From assembly GCA_020633205.1 (NCBI GenBank), contig JACKEB010000015.1:310001-374000 (forward strand): 64,000 nt of DNA, in the 5' to 3' direction. Positions 6,803 through 15,727 of this stretch are shown here, in pieces; position 1 is the first letter of the stretch; the number at the start of each line of letters is the position of its first letter. The stretch comes from Polyangiaceae bacterium (GTDB lineage: Bacteria > Myxococcota_A > Polyangia > Polyangiales > Polyangiaceae). The position numbers and the translations under genes were made by a program. Below the pieces are notes generated by a model. That model was given only the letters and a program-made list of their open reading frames with translations. It ran no database searches and was not told the DNA's origin.

Positions 6803-8290
6803 TCAGCGCTCGTCTGCGCCGATGTCTGGGGCGCCACCCTTGTCGTGGGTCTCGCCATCGATGTCCACGCCCGCTTCAGTCAGCGCTCCGCCTTGGTCCA
6901 CTGCAGCGTCTGCGGCGCTGCCCGCCGCTAGATGAAAGTCACCCCCGTTCGCGTCCACGAACAGTGACAACGGCGAACCTTCAAGGTTGTCGGCCAGAGT
7001 CCCCATCGCGCCGTTGCGCACCGTGATGCGTTGCGCGATGTTGTTTTGGATTTCCACCAGGCTATTTGCGAAGCGGTAGTCGATGCCGGTGTAGAACCCG
7101 GTCGCGCCTGATCCGATGGCGATGGTGTTGTGGAACACCTTCGCGCCGCGCGCCTGGTCGAGCTCGATGCCGGTGTCGAAGTAGGCGATGTTCGCCCAAA
7201 TCACGTTGTTGCGGATGATGCCGTCGTAGTGCCCGATGTAGCCGACGCCTGGGTAGGGGTTATCCGGGTAGTCCCGCACATTACCGGTCTCGACTAGCCC
7301 GAAACCGACGCCTCGCGCGCAGTCGATGATCGTGTTGTTCTCGACGAGGGTGTCGCGCGACGCGCTCCAGAAGTGAACCGCATGCTCCGCCAGACCTTCG
7401 CCTGCGCAGTAGATCCCTTTGAACGTGTTCTGCCGCACGACCCAGCCTTGCGCGGAGTGTCCGTCGATGCCGCCTGTGTAGCAGCCACCTGGGTTGCGTT
7501 CGATGTGTGGGCGGCCAGCGTCGGTGAGTTCGAAGTAGGAACACTCAACGCTTCCGTCGTCGGCGAACGCGTCGCGATCTCCGTTCTGGTTGATCTTCAC
7601 GAACTGCTCACCGCCATCGATGATGCGCATGCCGTAGAGGCGTGTCCCGCTGACGATCTCGCCGGACTCGTCCGGGGTGACGTGGATCGGATGATTCACC
7701 GCATGGGTCACGGTGAAGTGGGCGAGGGTGACGTCCGAAGCGTGCACCGTCACCATCTCGTCGGTTTGGTATTCGCCGTCCAGGATCACCTTGCTCGCGT
7801 CGCCGCTCTCTCCGCGCAGCGTGACGCCGGGGGTTTTCAGTTGGATGCGTCGGGCGGCTTCACCGCTGGTGGACATCGTGTAAGTGCCGTCCGCAAGCAA
7901 GATTGTCGTGCCTGTCGCGGCGCCAGCGACGATGCTGGGGAGCTGGTCTGCTTCGCTTGGAGTGACGCGGACGGTGTTTCCGCTCGGCATTGGTAGTGGC
8001 GCGCAGCTGGTCAACCCCCCGCTGCCGCCGCTCCCAGCGGACCCGCCGCTCCCAGCTGTTCCGCCGTTGCCTGCGGTTCCGCCGTTGCTCGAACCTGCGG
8101 TTCCGCCGTTGCTCGAACCGGCGGTTCCGCCGTTTCCACCACCTGCGGTTCCGCCGTTGCTCGAACCGGCACTGCCCCCACTGGAGGTCGCTCCAGTTCC
8201 CCCACTGCTGCCGCCCGAGTCATCAGAGCCGCAAGCGACGGCAGAGGCACAGAGACTGATCGCGAAGGAGCCCAACAAGAGACGTGACAT
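6803..8290 (-). CDS. Lipoprotein with right-handed parallel beta-helix domain
   Basis: 495 residues. Signal peptide with lipobox AVAC (Cys20), then a Gly-rich spacer (about 24-95; NGGTAG and SSNGGTAG units) and a domain of about 380 residues with repeated N-N/T-I strands (ENNTIIDCARG, IRNNVIWAN, FHNTIAIG, QNNIAQRI), typical of pectin-lyase-like beta-helices. The opening (TTILLADGTYTM, then VTLRGESGDASKVILDG) resembles chondroitinase-B/PL6-type and right-handed beta-helix proteins. A cell-surface polysaccharide lyase or binding protein is likely, but the catalytic family cannot be fixed by eye. There is no MYXO-CTERM tail, unlike the pectate lyase at 9545-11182. Confidence 0.75.
   Translation of the reverse strand: MSRLLLGSFAISLCASAVACGSDDSGGSSGGTGATSSGGSAGSSNGGTAGGGNGGTAGSSNGGTAGSSNGGTAGNGGTAGSGGSAGSGGSGGLTSCAPLPMPSGNTVRVTPSEADQLPSIVAGAATGTTILLADGTYTMSTSGEAARRIQLKTPGVTLRGESGDASKVILDGEYQTDEMVTVHASDVTLAHFTVTHAVNHPIHVTPDESGEIVSGTRLYGMRIIDGGEQFVKINQNGDRDAFADDGSVECSYFELTDAGRPHIERNPGGCYTGGIDGHSAQGWVVRQNTFKGIYCAGEGLAEHAVHFWSASRDTLVENNTIIDCARGVGFGLVETGNVRDYPDNPYPGVGYIGHYDGIIRNNVIWANIAYFDTGIELDQARGAKVFHNTIAIGSGATGFYTGIDYRFANSLVEIQNNIAQRITVRNGAMGTLADNLEGSPLSLFVDANGGDFHLAAGSAADAAVDQGGALTEAGVDIDGETHDKGGAPDIGADER
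8020..8205 (-). repeat. Gly-rich tandem repeats in beta-helix lipoprotein gene
   Basis: Imperfect 9- to 27-bp units built on GGTTCCGCCGTTGC and CTCGAACC (plus-strand view) encode GGTAG, SNGGTAG and GSGGS stretches just after the lipobox. Unit order is mixed rather than a clean ladder. The amino-acid theme matches the spacers of the lipoproteins at 96-1397 and 15063-15653. Confidence 0.8.
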
Positions 8291-8591
8291 GTCGGCAGTA
8301 TGCGCGCGCGGCCTGTCACCTCATAGCTCGCAGATCTGCGAATTTGGCGGGTTTTTGGCTGGTTTTGGGGGCTCTAGTCCACGCACGAGACTGGATTTGG
8401 GGGGGAGGCGCAACGGATCTCGAGCCGCGGACCGCTTCAAGAGCGCTTCACGCGCTCGCTGAACTTCGTTACCGATTCGAGCTTGAGCCGCTACGCGTTG
8501 CTTTCCCTCGTCGTCCTCACCGCGTGTGCAGCGCGCACGTCGGAGTCCGAAGCCATCCATAAGTGATCCGTTGTTGAGTTAGGCTCTGGAT
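8291..8591. other. Intergenic region between divergent genes with candidate regulatory elements
   Basis: About 300 bp between divergently read lipoprotein genes. It holds a 12-bp perfect palindrome CGCAGATCTGCG (8329-8340) and, directly after it, a GG-N10-GC arrangement (TTTGGCGGGTTTTTGGCTG, GG at 8346-8347, GC at 8358-8359) that could be a weak sigma-54 -24/-12 element reading rightward. A copy of the dispersed G-rich motif follows (TTTGGGGGGGAGG, 8396-8408). The -12 part is TGGC rather than TTGC and the next start lies 230 bp away, so the promoter call is weak. No RNA gene recognised. Confidence 0.35.
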
Positions 8592-9518
8592 ATGCGTCTC
8601 GCGTCTGCGTTCGCGTTGAGTGCGCTCAGTGTCCTCGCCAGTTGCGAGCCACGGCAGTCGCGAAGCCGTGCGGCGTATCCGCCGGCATACACGGGGCCGC
8701 CCGCCGCGCCTCAGGCAAACTACGCAGCTCCTCCCCCCCAAAACCAAGGCTCGCTTACGCTGCCGGGGAGTCGCGTCGTTTGGAGCCACGTGCCGCCGAC
8801 GAACGCCGCGACAAACCCGACTTGGGGACCCACCCTGACCGATATCGTGCAGCGCCGGCCCGCCCGGGAAACCACGACTTGGCCAGATGAAGCGAGCACA
8901 GCCCATGAGCTGACGCACTCGATTGGATTCGAGCTCAGACTGGTGGCATCGCGGGCTGACCGGCGCGCCACCGGCTTCTATGTGCTCGGGGGTAGAGCCG
9001 CTATCCTCCGCGAGCCTGGTTTCCGCAAGGCACAGGTTGCGGCGCTGATACCGCCCAGCTTGAGACGCTATCGCTACGATCTCTACCTGGCTGGGCAGCC
9101 GGGTTGGGACGATCGACCGCTCTACGTGTGGGACGAATGGAATGCGTACATCAACGGCGCGACCGTCGCCATTGAGCGCTTTCAGCAGGGACTCGAGCCG
9201 CACAACACGTTCGCGGTCAATGACAGCGTGCTCGCGGTGCTGGAGTTCAGCGTCTATGCCGCCTCAGTGATCCTTGCGGCAACGCAGTATGAGCCGGACT
9301 ACCTGAGCCGAGAGGAGCAATCACGCGAGTTTTTTGCCTTCAACGCGGAGCGGGGAATGCGCGTGTTTCAGTCTGGGCGCGCGCTGGCGCCGTTCAACCA
9401 CCCGGATACTCAAGCGTACGAAGCGGCGTTCAGGTCGGCGCCCGAGGCCGAGCCGTTGCGCGCCACGCTCCGCTCCGTCTACGGGGTCGCGTGGACGCAA
9501 CGCGTGTTCGGGTTCTGA
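8592..9518 (+). CDS. Putative lipoprotein with HELTH motif
   Basis: 308 residues with a clear lipoprotein signal peptide (LASC lipobox, Cys18), followed by a Pro/Ala/Gln-rich linker (about 25-60). The mature part contains HELTHSIGFEL (about residues 100-110), which fits the HExxH zinc-peptidase core, but the third ligand cannot be assigned and no family is recognised. The rest is mixed alpha/beta with WDEWNAYINGATVAIERFQQGLE and a long helical C-terminal half. I treat it as an unknown envelope lipoprotein with possible metallopeptidase activity. It converges on the pectate lyase gene 26 bp away. Confidence 0.6.
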   Translation: MRLASAFALSALSVLASCEPRQSRSRAAYPPAYTGPPAAPQANYAAPPPQNQGSLTLPGSRVVWSHVPPTNAATNPTWGPTLTDIVQRRPARETTTWPDEASTAHELTHSIGFELRLVASRADRRATGFYVLGGRAAILREPGFRKAQVAALIPPSLRRYRYDLYLAGQPGWDDRPLYVWDEWNAYINGATVAIERFQQGLEPHNTFAVNDSVLAVLEFSVYAASVILAATQYEPDYLSREEQSREFFAFNAERGMRVFQSGRALAPFNHPDTQAYEAAFRSAPEAEPLRATLRSVYGVAWTQRVFGF

Positions 9519-9544
9519 GAGCCTGCCGCGCACCGCTCCGAACG

Positions 9545-11182
9545 TCAGCGTCGGCGCCGTCGGAGCAAGTAGACGGCTAGAGCCGCACCAAACCATGCTG
9601 GCGTCAGCGGCGTGCTGCCACCGCTCAACGGCGTCCGACACGCGCAGCTGCTCGAGTCCGCGCTCGAGGAGTTGCTGCAATTCACCTGTGGGTTCGTTGC
9701 GCACGGCGTGCCGCTACCCGTCCCGCCCTGTGCGCTGCCTCCATGGTTCGAGCCCCCGCTTCCCGCATTGCCGCCTCCGCCGTTGCCGCCCCCGCCGCTT
9801 GGATCCGGTGGCGCACCGGTGATCTCGTCAGCGACGCCGTTGATGTAGTCTTCGATCGCGGTGTAGCCGCTTGGTTGCTGACTCGCGCTGTCGTCGGTAC
9901 TGGGGTCGAGGCCATGTTCGCTTTCCCAAGCATCGGGCATTCCGTCGGAGTCGGTGTCCACTGGCGCTGCGCCCGGGTTCAGGCCCTCCATTAGGTCATC
10001 GGGAGGCTTGGCGCCCCACGACCCGCCGCGATCGGCAACCTCAGCCAGCGTGCGTCGCGTGACGGTGTCGCGCGGAAAAGCCCCTGCGAGTTGGAGCACG
10101 CGATCGTACGCTTGCTCGGCGGTGTCGAGTTGATAGCTGGCGTATTCGGCGGTTTCCGTCGCGAAGTCGAACGGCGTGTCGACCCAATCACCATCGCCCA
10201 GCATGTTGTCGAACGTCGAATGACCACCCTCGACCCAGGGGTTGTCCACGTAGCCCTCGAGCTCGTCGGGGTCATCGATATAATTTCCGTGGAGATAATA
10301 CCTCGGTTGGCCGTCACTCGACTCCGAGTCGAAGTAGAACGGAAAGAGCTCCGCGGACGGACCCCGGCGATAGTAGTTGCCGACGATGTTGAAGTTGCCT
10401 GAGGCGGGGTTGTGATGCACGAACCCGTGATTCGTGTCGTAGATCAGGTTGTTCGTGACTTCCGCCGGTCCAGTAGCGATCGCCGGGGCGCGGTTCTTGT
10501 GGTGGGCGAACAAGTTGTGGTCGACGCTGATCAGCCCGCCTGCGGGGCCGTTGATCAGGCCGTAGTTGTGCTCCCCCTCCGAGTGGCCGTAGACGCCTGA
10601 CTCCTCGATCGTGCTCCACTGAATCGTGGCTTCACGGGCCTCGTAGAAGTCCACGGTCTCGTCCGAACCCCAGCTCACGCTCACATGGTCCAAGATGAAG
10701 CGGAAGTTTCGTGACAGCTGGATGCCATCGTACTGATCCCCATCTCCGTCGCTTGGGGTCAGCGGTGGTGGCCGAACGCGGATGTGGCGAATGATGATGT
10801 TGCCGACGTCGAAGTCATAGGCCCCGAACAGTCGACCCTGAATCGTGATGCCTGCGCCCGGCGCCGTCTGGCCAGCGATGGTCACGTCTCCGTGCGCGAT
10901 GGTGTGGTCGCCGTCGATGACTCCACTTACGTCGAAAACGATGATGCGGGGGCCGCTGGCGGCCAGCGCCTCCTGCAGGCTGCCAGGACCGCTGGAAGCG
11001 AGCGTGGTCACCTTGATAACGCGACCACCCCGACCTCCAGTCGCAGCAGCGCCAAAGCCCTTTGCCCCAGGGAAAGCCGGTAGCGCCAGCGCGGGCCCAG
11101 CTGTGGCCAAGATCACTCCTGCGGTAGCAAGCTGCAGACCTAGCGAACGCGCAGTGCGTCGCCTCCCTCCCTTTGAATACAT
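9545..11182 (-). CDS. Secreted pectate lyase family PL1 protein with MYXO-CTERM tail
   Basis: 545 residues. Signal peptide (to about residue 34, AGPALALPAFPGA), then a pectate-lyase beta-helix: GGRGGRVIKVTTL, a VSGVIDGDHTI strand, NIIIRHIRVRPP, DHVSVSWGSDETVDF (calcium-site region) and HHKNRAPAI (catalytic Arg context). A calcium-type loop DTDSDGMPDAWE lies near 405-416, then a Gly/Asn-rich linker, and the tail SSSCACRTP with a hydrophobic segment and RRRRR at the end. This tail matches the MYXO-CTERM pattern (TIGR03901), known as a myxosortase-processed cell-surface sorting signal. Likely role: degradation of plant-type pectin or related uronan outside the cell. Confidence 0.85.
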   Translation of the reverse strand: MYSKGGRRRTARSLGLQLATAGVILATAGPALALPAFPGAKGFGAAATGGRGGRVIKVTTLASSGPGSLQEALAASGPRIIVFDVSGVIDGDHTIAHGDVTIAGQTAPGAGITIQGRLFGAYDFDVGNIIIRHIRVRPPPLTPSDGDGDQYDGIQLSRNFRFILDHVSVSWGSDETVDFYEAREATIQWSTIEESGVYGHSEGEHNYGLINGPAGGLISVDHNLFAHHKNRAPAIATGPAEVTNNLIYDTNHGFVHHNPASGNFNIVGNYYRRGPSAELFPFYFDSESSDGQPRYYLHGNYIDDPDELEGYVDNPWVEGGHSTFDNMLGDGDWVDTPFDFATETAEYASYQLDTAEQAYDRVLQLAGAFPRDTVTRRTLAEVADRGGSWGAKPPDDLMEGLNPGAAPVDTDSDGMPDAWESEHGLDPSTDDSASQQPSGYTAIEDYINGVADEITGAPPDPSGGGGNGGGGNAGSGGSNHGGSAQGGTGSGTPCATNPQVNCSNSSSADSSSCACRTPLSGGSTPLTPAWFGAALAVYLLRRRRR

Positions 11183-11313
11183 CTCCCGAGGATAACCTCG
11201 CGGCTTGGTACCGAGTCAACGCTCAGCGCACGCGATCTCGTTTCGAGACGTTCTTCCGATGAAGTGAATTTTCGGTTGAGCGGTCGGTGCCTGCGAGTTC
11301 CAAAAGCGGCCAC

Positions 11314-12186
11314 CTATCCGAGGTGCACGCCGTGGCGCAGCACCAACAGGCAGAGCAACGTCAGCACCACCCACAAGCCAGCGTTGAGAGCCGGGAGCGC
11401 GACGTTGAGTCCGTCCGGCGTCGAAGTCTCCGTGTCCGATACGGGTGACTTGCCTGCTTTCGCGTCTGCCTTGGAGAAGTCCGTGAACCAAACGCTGCCG
11501 ACACCAGCGATCAGCACGTACATCAGCGAGAGCCAGTGCGGGACTGGGAGCGAGGCCGGGAGCACCAGCAGTACACCGATTGGCCAGGCGAACAGCGCAA
11601 GACCCACCAGGCCTCGGTTACGTGCGGAAACATCCGTGCGCGCGTTCGATGGCAGCAGTGCGACGAACCCAGGGTAGATCCAGTGCGCAGCCACGCGGAT
11701 ACTCCAGAAGCCGAGTCCACTCATTGCGAGCATGCCCCAGAAGGGGATCTCGAGGCGCCGGGCGGCGGAGCCCATGTCCGCGTCCGGCACGAAGGCGGTA
11801 GTGAACAGGTAGCCGGTGGCGTTCATCAGTCCATGAAAAGCGAGCCACACCACGAACAGGCGCAGCTCCGGCGATGCCTTGCGCAGGCGTCGTTCGAGCG
11901 GCAGCAGCAACACGCCTTGCAGCAGACTGAAGATGGGACCCGCGAGGCTCGTCGTGACGCGTGCGGTGTTCGAGACCTCTAGCGCGCTCTGCACCGAGTT
12001 GTGGAACAGCGTCGGGTCGCGACCCCAGCCGAGCGCGACAACGTAGTGCGCGAGCTCGTGCAGCACCGTCGTCACCAGAAAGGACGCGGCGTAGCTCACG
12101 CCAGAGACTGCGATGCGCTTCAGATCGAAGGCGCGCCCGGCACCGCCAGGTTGTGCCACCTGCGGTTCGTCGGGCGCGCTGCTCAT
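11314..12186 (-). CDS. Polytopic membrane protein, M50-like (HELAH)
   Basis: 290 residues with about six to seven membrane helices. VLHELAHYVVALGWG (HExxH inside an N-terminal membrane helix) and a later SLAGPIFSLLQG resemble the zinc-binding and AGP-type signatures of site-2-protease/M50 membrane proteases. The second conserved Asp motif (N/L-D-G) of classical M50 enzymes is not obvious, so it may be a divergent or inactive member. The last 80 residues carry a soluble loop and one more helix. It is a single gene, upstream of the pectate lyase with a 131-bp gap. Confidence 0.6.
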   Translation of the reverse strand: MSSAPDEPQVAQPGGAGRAFDLKRIAVSGVSYAASFLVTTVLHELAHYVVALGWGRDPTLFHNSVQSALEVSNTARVTTSLAGPIFSLLQGVLLLPLERRLRKASPELRLFVVWLAFHGLMNATGYLFTTAFVPDADMGSAARRLEIPFWGMLAMSGLGFWSIRVAAHWIYPGFVALLPSNARTDVSARNRGLVGLALFAWPIGVLLVLPASLPVPHWLSLMYVLIAGVGSVWFTDFSKADAKAGKSPVSDTETSTPDGLNVALPALNAGLWVVLTLLCLLVLRHGVHLG

Positions 12187-12247
12187 CGATGCGGACCTTA
12201 CTGCGCGTGTTTCTGTATGGCAATACGCGCGCAGCAGGCGAGAGGGA

Positions 12248-12757
12248 TCAGAGACCCTTCTCGGCGATGTACTTGTTGGTGAACTCGGCGCCCACCTCGT
12301 AGCTCTTCTTCATGTCTTCAATCGTCTTCTTCTCGAGCATGCCGCCTACGCCGAAGATCTTCGCGTTGACGCTGCAGGTGAAGATACGGTTGCTCTTGCC
12401 GTCGCCCTTGGGCTCCATCCACATCTCGCCGGTGATGGTCACCTTGTCGGCCATCTTGTTCGGCGTGATCACCATCTTGTAGCGCTTGGTGGACTTGTTG
12501 AAGACGCCGTCCTCGCGGTAGCCGAGGCCGTCTCCGATGATCTTCTTCAGCGGTCCAGGCATCGGGCCAAGCTCCGGAGTCACCTCCACCGAGCGACGGA
12601 TTTCGGTGTCCGTCTCCTCGAACTTCGTCTGCTCGTAGGCGGGGAACTTCAGACCTTCTTTGAACAGGCGAGTGTTGTACTCCGCGTCAAAGAAGAACTT
12701 GTCCCAAACGGTGTCGGGTTCGCAGTTGTAGATGTGTTCGATGCGTACGTCTGCCAT
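12248..12757 (-). CDS. DUF2505 / START-like protein
   Basis: 169 residues, soluble, with an SRPBCC/START-type layout: VRIEHIYNCEPDTVWDKFF opening strand-helix, ADKVTITGEMWMEPKGDGKS middle strands, FTCSVNAKIFGVGGMLEK and a long C-terminal helix ending in TNKYIAEKG. This matches DUF2505 (PF10698) as I remember it; the function of that family is not established, though the fold binds hydrophobic ligands. The start has no competing upstream ATG. It lies between two minus-strand envelope genes with short gaps and is probably its own transcript. Confidence 0.7.
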   Translation of the reverse strand: MADVRIEHIYNCEPDTVWDKFFFDAEYNTRLFKEGLKFPAYEQTKFEETDTEIRRSVEVTPELGPMPGPLKKIIGDGLGYREDGVFNKSTKRYKMVITPNKMADKVTITGEMWMEPKGDGKSNRIFTCSVNAKIFGVGGMLEKKTIEDMKKSYEVGAEFTNKYIAEKGL

Positions 12758-12861
12758 GGGGCGCGCATCCTAACCCCAAACCCTCGCATGGAGTCAGGGT
12801 GATTCGTGAGCACTCGAACTAGCGCTCAGATCAGCGATTGACCGGGGGTTGCGCCTGCTTG

Positions 12862-14100
12862 CTACGCGGCGTGGGCGCGGTGTTTCAAGGTGTTCTGCCC
12901 TGAACGGACGAGCTCCAGGAACTCCGCGGCGGCGCGCACGGTGTAGACGCCACGGATCGACTTGAAGATCTCGAAAGCGTGCTGCGCGTCGGGGATCTCC
13001 GCATACAGCACTGGCGCCTCGGATACTGCCCGCAGTGCTTCGCTGAAGTGGCGCGACTCGCCAGTCGGCACCAGGGAGTCCACGTCCCCGTGGATCACGA
13101 AGAACGGAGGCGCGTCGCGTCGCACGTGGGTGATGGGACTCATCAACTCGTACTGGTCTCGCGCCTTGTCGAGGCTCTGCTTGATGACCACGAAGCGCAT
13201 CAAGTTCTGCATGCCGCTGTGTCGCCACTGCCCCTTGCTGTTCAGCAGGTCGAAGACGCCGTAGAACGGAATGCACGCGGAAACGCGGGTGTCTTCAGCC
13301 TCGAACCCTGGCTGGAGTTCGGGTTTGTCCCAAGTCAGCGCCGCCAAGGCAGCCAAATGGGCGCCAGCGGAGTTGCCGCTCAGCGCGACGAAGCTCGGGT
13401 CTCCGCCCCACTCCGCGACGTGCCGCTTGGTCCATGCGATGCCGCGCTTCACGTCGATCAGCGGATCGGGGAAGGTTGCTCGAGGCGCCAGCCGGTAGTC
13501 GAGGCTCACGCACACCCAACCTTGCGCTGCCAGCTGGTTCAACATGGGGAGCGCCTGGAAGCGCTTGAAACCCACGACCCAACCGCCGCCGTGCGCGAAA
13601 ACAAGTACCGGGGCGTTTTTCGGTCGATCCTCGCGGAAGTAAACGTGAGCGTGCAGCCGCTTGCCCCCGTGGGTGGCGTACTGCCGCCGCTCCACCTTCA
13701 CCTGCCTGTGCCGTAGGGAAAAGGGGCGCCAAACCTCACCGAAGCCGACCTGGACGCGCCCCTCACTCTCACCGCGCAACGTTGCCAGCGCCGAGTCGAG
13801 CGCGTGCTCCGCCAGGGCCGCGCGGCGGTGGAGCCGCATGAGCTGAGCCCAGCTGATAACCAACAAGAAGGCTCCCACGTAGCCCGGCCGAGAGAAGTCG
13901 CTCAGCGCTCCCAGGTAGATCAAGACGCCCGCGAGCCCGAGCTGAACCATCAGGTGGTGCAGCGCGAGCTCCGTGGTCAACCAGCCGCCAAAGAAGCTCA
14001 CGAGGGACAACCCTCCAAAGCGCTGGACTGGAAAACGCGCGTTGAGGCTCAGCAGTAGGCTCAGTGCGCCGAGCCCCAGCAGGTACCACGCGGCACTCAT
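12862..14100 (-). CDS. Membrane-anchored alpha/beta-hydrolase (esterase, HSL/carboxylesterase type)
   Basis: 412 residues. The first 100 or so hold about four hydrophobic helices; the rest is a carboxylesterase-like domain. The oxyanion-hole motif is HGGGW, the nucleophile elbow is GNSAG, the acid lies in HGDVDSLVP and the base His in DAQHAFE, so the catalytic Ser-Asp-His set is complete. YRLAPRATFPDPLIDVKRGIAW is typical of the HSL/BD-FAE group. Substrate unknown; the membrane part suggests lipid or envelope esters. The stop is about 100 bp upstream of the DUF2505 start on the same strand. Confidence 0.85.
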   Translation of the reverse strand: MSAAWYLLGLGALSLLLSLNARFPVQRFGGLSLVSFFGGWLTTELALHHLMVQLGLAGVLIYLGALSDFSRPGYVGAFLLVISWAQLMRLHRRAALAEHALDSALATLRGESEGRVQVGFGEVWRPFSLRHRQVKVERRQYATHGGKRLHAHVYFREDRPKNAPVLVFAHGGGWVVGFKRFQALPMLNQLAAQGWVCVSLDYRLAPRATFPDPLIDVKRGIAWTKRHVAEWGGDPSFVALSGNSAGAHLAALAALTWDKPELQPGFEAEDTRVSACIPFYGVFDLLNSKGQWRHSGMQNLMRFVVIKQSLDKARDQYELMSPITHVRRDAPPFFVIHGDVDSLVPTGESRHFSEALRAVSEAPVLYAEIPDAQHAFEIFKSIRGVYTVRAAAEFLELVRSGQNTLKHRAHAA

Positions 14101-14267
14101 GCTGGCGTCCTACCAAGGCCGAGGGAGAGCGTCCAGCGCACTGCGTCATTTGTGCGGCCTTCGGGCCGGTAGGCAAACAGACCTGCGGCTCCGCGCAAAC
14201 AAGTCGCCCCCAAACGGCTCGCTGCGGCTAAACATCTGCTGCTCATAGGAGCCCAATCCGAATCAGA

Positions 14268-15029
14268 ATGCCGCGGGAGGTCTCACTCGACCGTCCCGAT
14301 CTCGAGAGCATAGCGCTTCAAGCGATGAACGCCCCTACCACCCACCGCCCACCCGGCTGGCTCAGCCAAGCGCGCTTGCTCTTGATGAAGGATCTCCGCA
14401 TCGAGGTGCGAACGGGAGAGGTCGTCACCACCAGCGCGTTCTTTGCGGTTCTGGTGGTGATTCTCTCGAGCATGGCGTTCTACGGCGGAGTTTCCACCCG
14501 GCGATTGGTCGCCAGCGGCGCGCTCTGGTTGTCCGTCGCCTTTGCCGCCGTGCTGGCAATCGGCCGCACCTGGCAACGCGAGCGCGACGAAGCCGCGCTG
14601 ATTGGCCTGCTCACGTCCCCCCTGTCACCCAGCGCTCTGTTCGCGGGCAAGGCGCTCGGCGTGCTGTTCTTCCTGTTCGTCGTCGAGGTGGTCGTCGTAC
14701 CTCTCACGGCGCTGTTTTTCTCCCTCGAGCTGTCCGAAGTTGGGCTCGGGGTGCTGGTGATCGCGCTCTTCGCAACACCCGGGATCGCTGCGAGCGGAAC
14801 CCTGTTTGGTGCCATGACCGTGCGCACCAGGGCGCGGGACTTGGTGCTGGCAACGGTGCTGTTCCCCCTGCTGTCTCCGTGCTTGCTGTCCGCGGTGGTG
14901 GCGACGCGTGAGCTGCTAGATGGCGCGCGCCTACACGAACTCACCGACTACTTCATGTTGCTTGGTGTGTTCGACTTGGTGTTCATCGCCGGCGGCTTGG
15001 GGCTGTTCGAGGCGCTCATCCGCGATTAA
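14268..15029 (+). CDS. ccmB: Heme exporter protein CcmB-like ABC permease
   Basis: 253 residues (an ATG at 14325 would give 234). Six hydrophobic helices with the CcmB pattern: LLMKDLRIEVRTGEVVTTSAFFAVLVVIL, LWLSVAFAAVLAIGRTWQRERDEAALIGLLTSPLSPSALFAGK (written here in overlapping parts), FLFVVEVVVVPLTALFF and a C-terminal helix pair. CcmB is the membrane subunit of the CcmABC(D) system that supplies heme for cytochrome c maturation. No ccmA, ccmC or other cytochrome-maturation gene is next to it, which is unusual; the partners must lie elsewhere if it works in that system. Confidence 0.75.
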   Translation: MPREVSLDRPDLESIALQAMNAPTTHRPPGWLSQARLLLMKDLRIEVRTGEVVTTSAFFAVLVVILSSMAFYGGVSTRRLVASGALWLSVAFAAVLAIGRTWQRERDEAALIGLLTSPLSPSALFAGKALGVLFFLFVVEVVVVPLTALFFSLELSEVGLGVLVIALFATPGIAASGTLFGAMTVRTRARDLVLATVLFPLLSPCLLSAVVATRELLDGARLHELTDYFMLLGVFDLVFIAGGLGLFEALIRD

Positions 15030-15062
15030 CCCCTGCGCGCCGGATCTGCTAGGCTCCGCCGC

Positions 15063-15653
15063 ATGAGGCGCGTGGGTTGGGTCGCGTTGGTAGCTTTGGC
15101 TTGGGCGGTCGCGTGCGGCGACGCAGAGACGTCGTTTCCTGGCGGTAACGCAGGAGGCGCTGGCGGCAGCGGCGGTAGTTTCGTCTCGAGTGGTGGCAGC
15201 GCCGGCGCAGGCAATGGCGGCAGCTCGAGCAGCCAGTGCACCGTGGCGCCCAACTGCTCAGGTTGCACGGGTTGCTTGCTCACCTGCGTATGCAACGGCG
15301 CTGACGTCGACAGCTGTACCGCGCAGTGCGCGGCGTCGGGCGGCAACGGCGGGTCGGCCCAGGGCGGCTCGAGTCAGGGCGGCTCGAGTCAGGGTGGCTC
15401 GAGTCAGGGTGGCTCGTCCCAAGGCGGCAGCAACACCGGTGGCTCCGCTCAAGGCGGCTCGAGTCAGGGCGGTTCGAGTCAGGGCGGCTCGAGCTTCGGG
15501 GGATCATCGAGCACTGGCGGGTCGTCCATGGGCACCTGCAACCCCGCATTCTGTCCCAACAGCGGCTTCGGTACTCCCTGCTGCGTGACCATCAACGGGC
15601 CGTGCGGCACGGACTTCGGCATGGGTTGCATGCAGGCGCAGCCCGACAACTGA
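15063..15653 (+). CDS. Small Ser/Gly-repeat lipoprotein with Cys-rich ends
   Basis: 196 residues. Signal peptide with lipobox AVAC (Cys18). It then has a Gly/Ser spacer, a Cys-rich block (CTVAPNCSGCTGCLLTCVC), a long QGGSS/NTGGSAQGGSS repeat tract, and a second Cys-rich end (CNPAFCPNSGFGTPCCV). The cysteine blocks probably form disulfide-stabilised knots outside the cell; the tract is encoded by a 15-bp tandem repeat. No family recognised. It starts 33 bp after ccmB and could share its transcript. Confidence 0.7.
   Translation: MRRVGWVALVALAWAVACGDAETSFPGGNAGGAGGSGGSFVSSGGSAGAGNGGSSSSQCTVAPNCSGCTGCLLTCVCNGADVDSCTAQCAASGGNGGSAQGGSSQGGSSQGGSSQGGSSQGGSNTGGSAQGGSSQGGSSQGGSSFGGSSSTGGSSMGTCNPAFCPNSGFGTPCCVTINGPCGTDFGMGCMQAQPDN
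15366..15500 (+). repeat. 15-bp tandem repeat in lipoprotein gene
   Basis: Units of GGCTCGAGTCAGGGC with small changes repeat every 15 bp from 15366, are interrupted near 15420-15450 and resume to about 15500. They encode GSSQG repeats. The frame is kept whatever the copy number. Confidence 0.9.
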
Positions 15654-15710
15654 GCGAGTCCAGAGTCTTACTGCGTTTTCGTGGGGAAGCATCGGTTCCT
15701 CACCAGTGCA

Positions 15711-15727
15711 CCCTCACCCCAAGAAAA
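15711..15727 (-). repeat. Divergent copy of the G-rich motif at the oxidoreductase stop codon
   Basis: The minus strand reads TTTTCTTGGGGTGAGGG across the last codons of the 2Fe-2S/FAD oxidoreductase gene. The GGGGTGAGGG half agrees with the main form of the motif. Confidence 0.5.
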
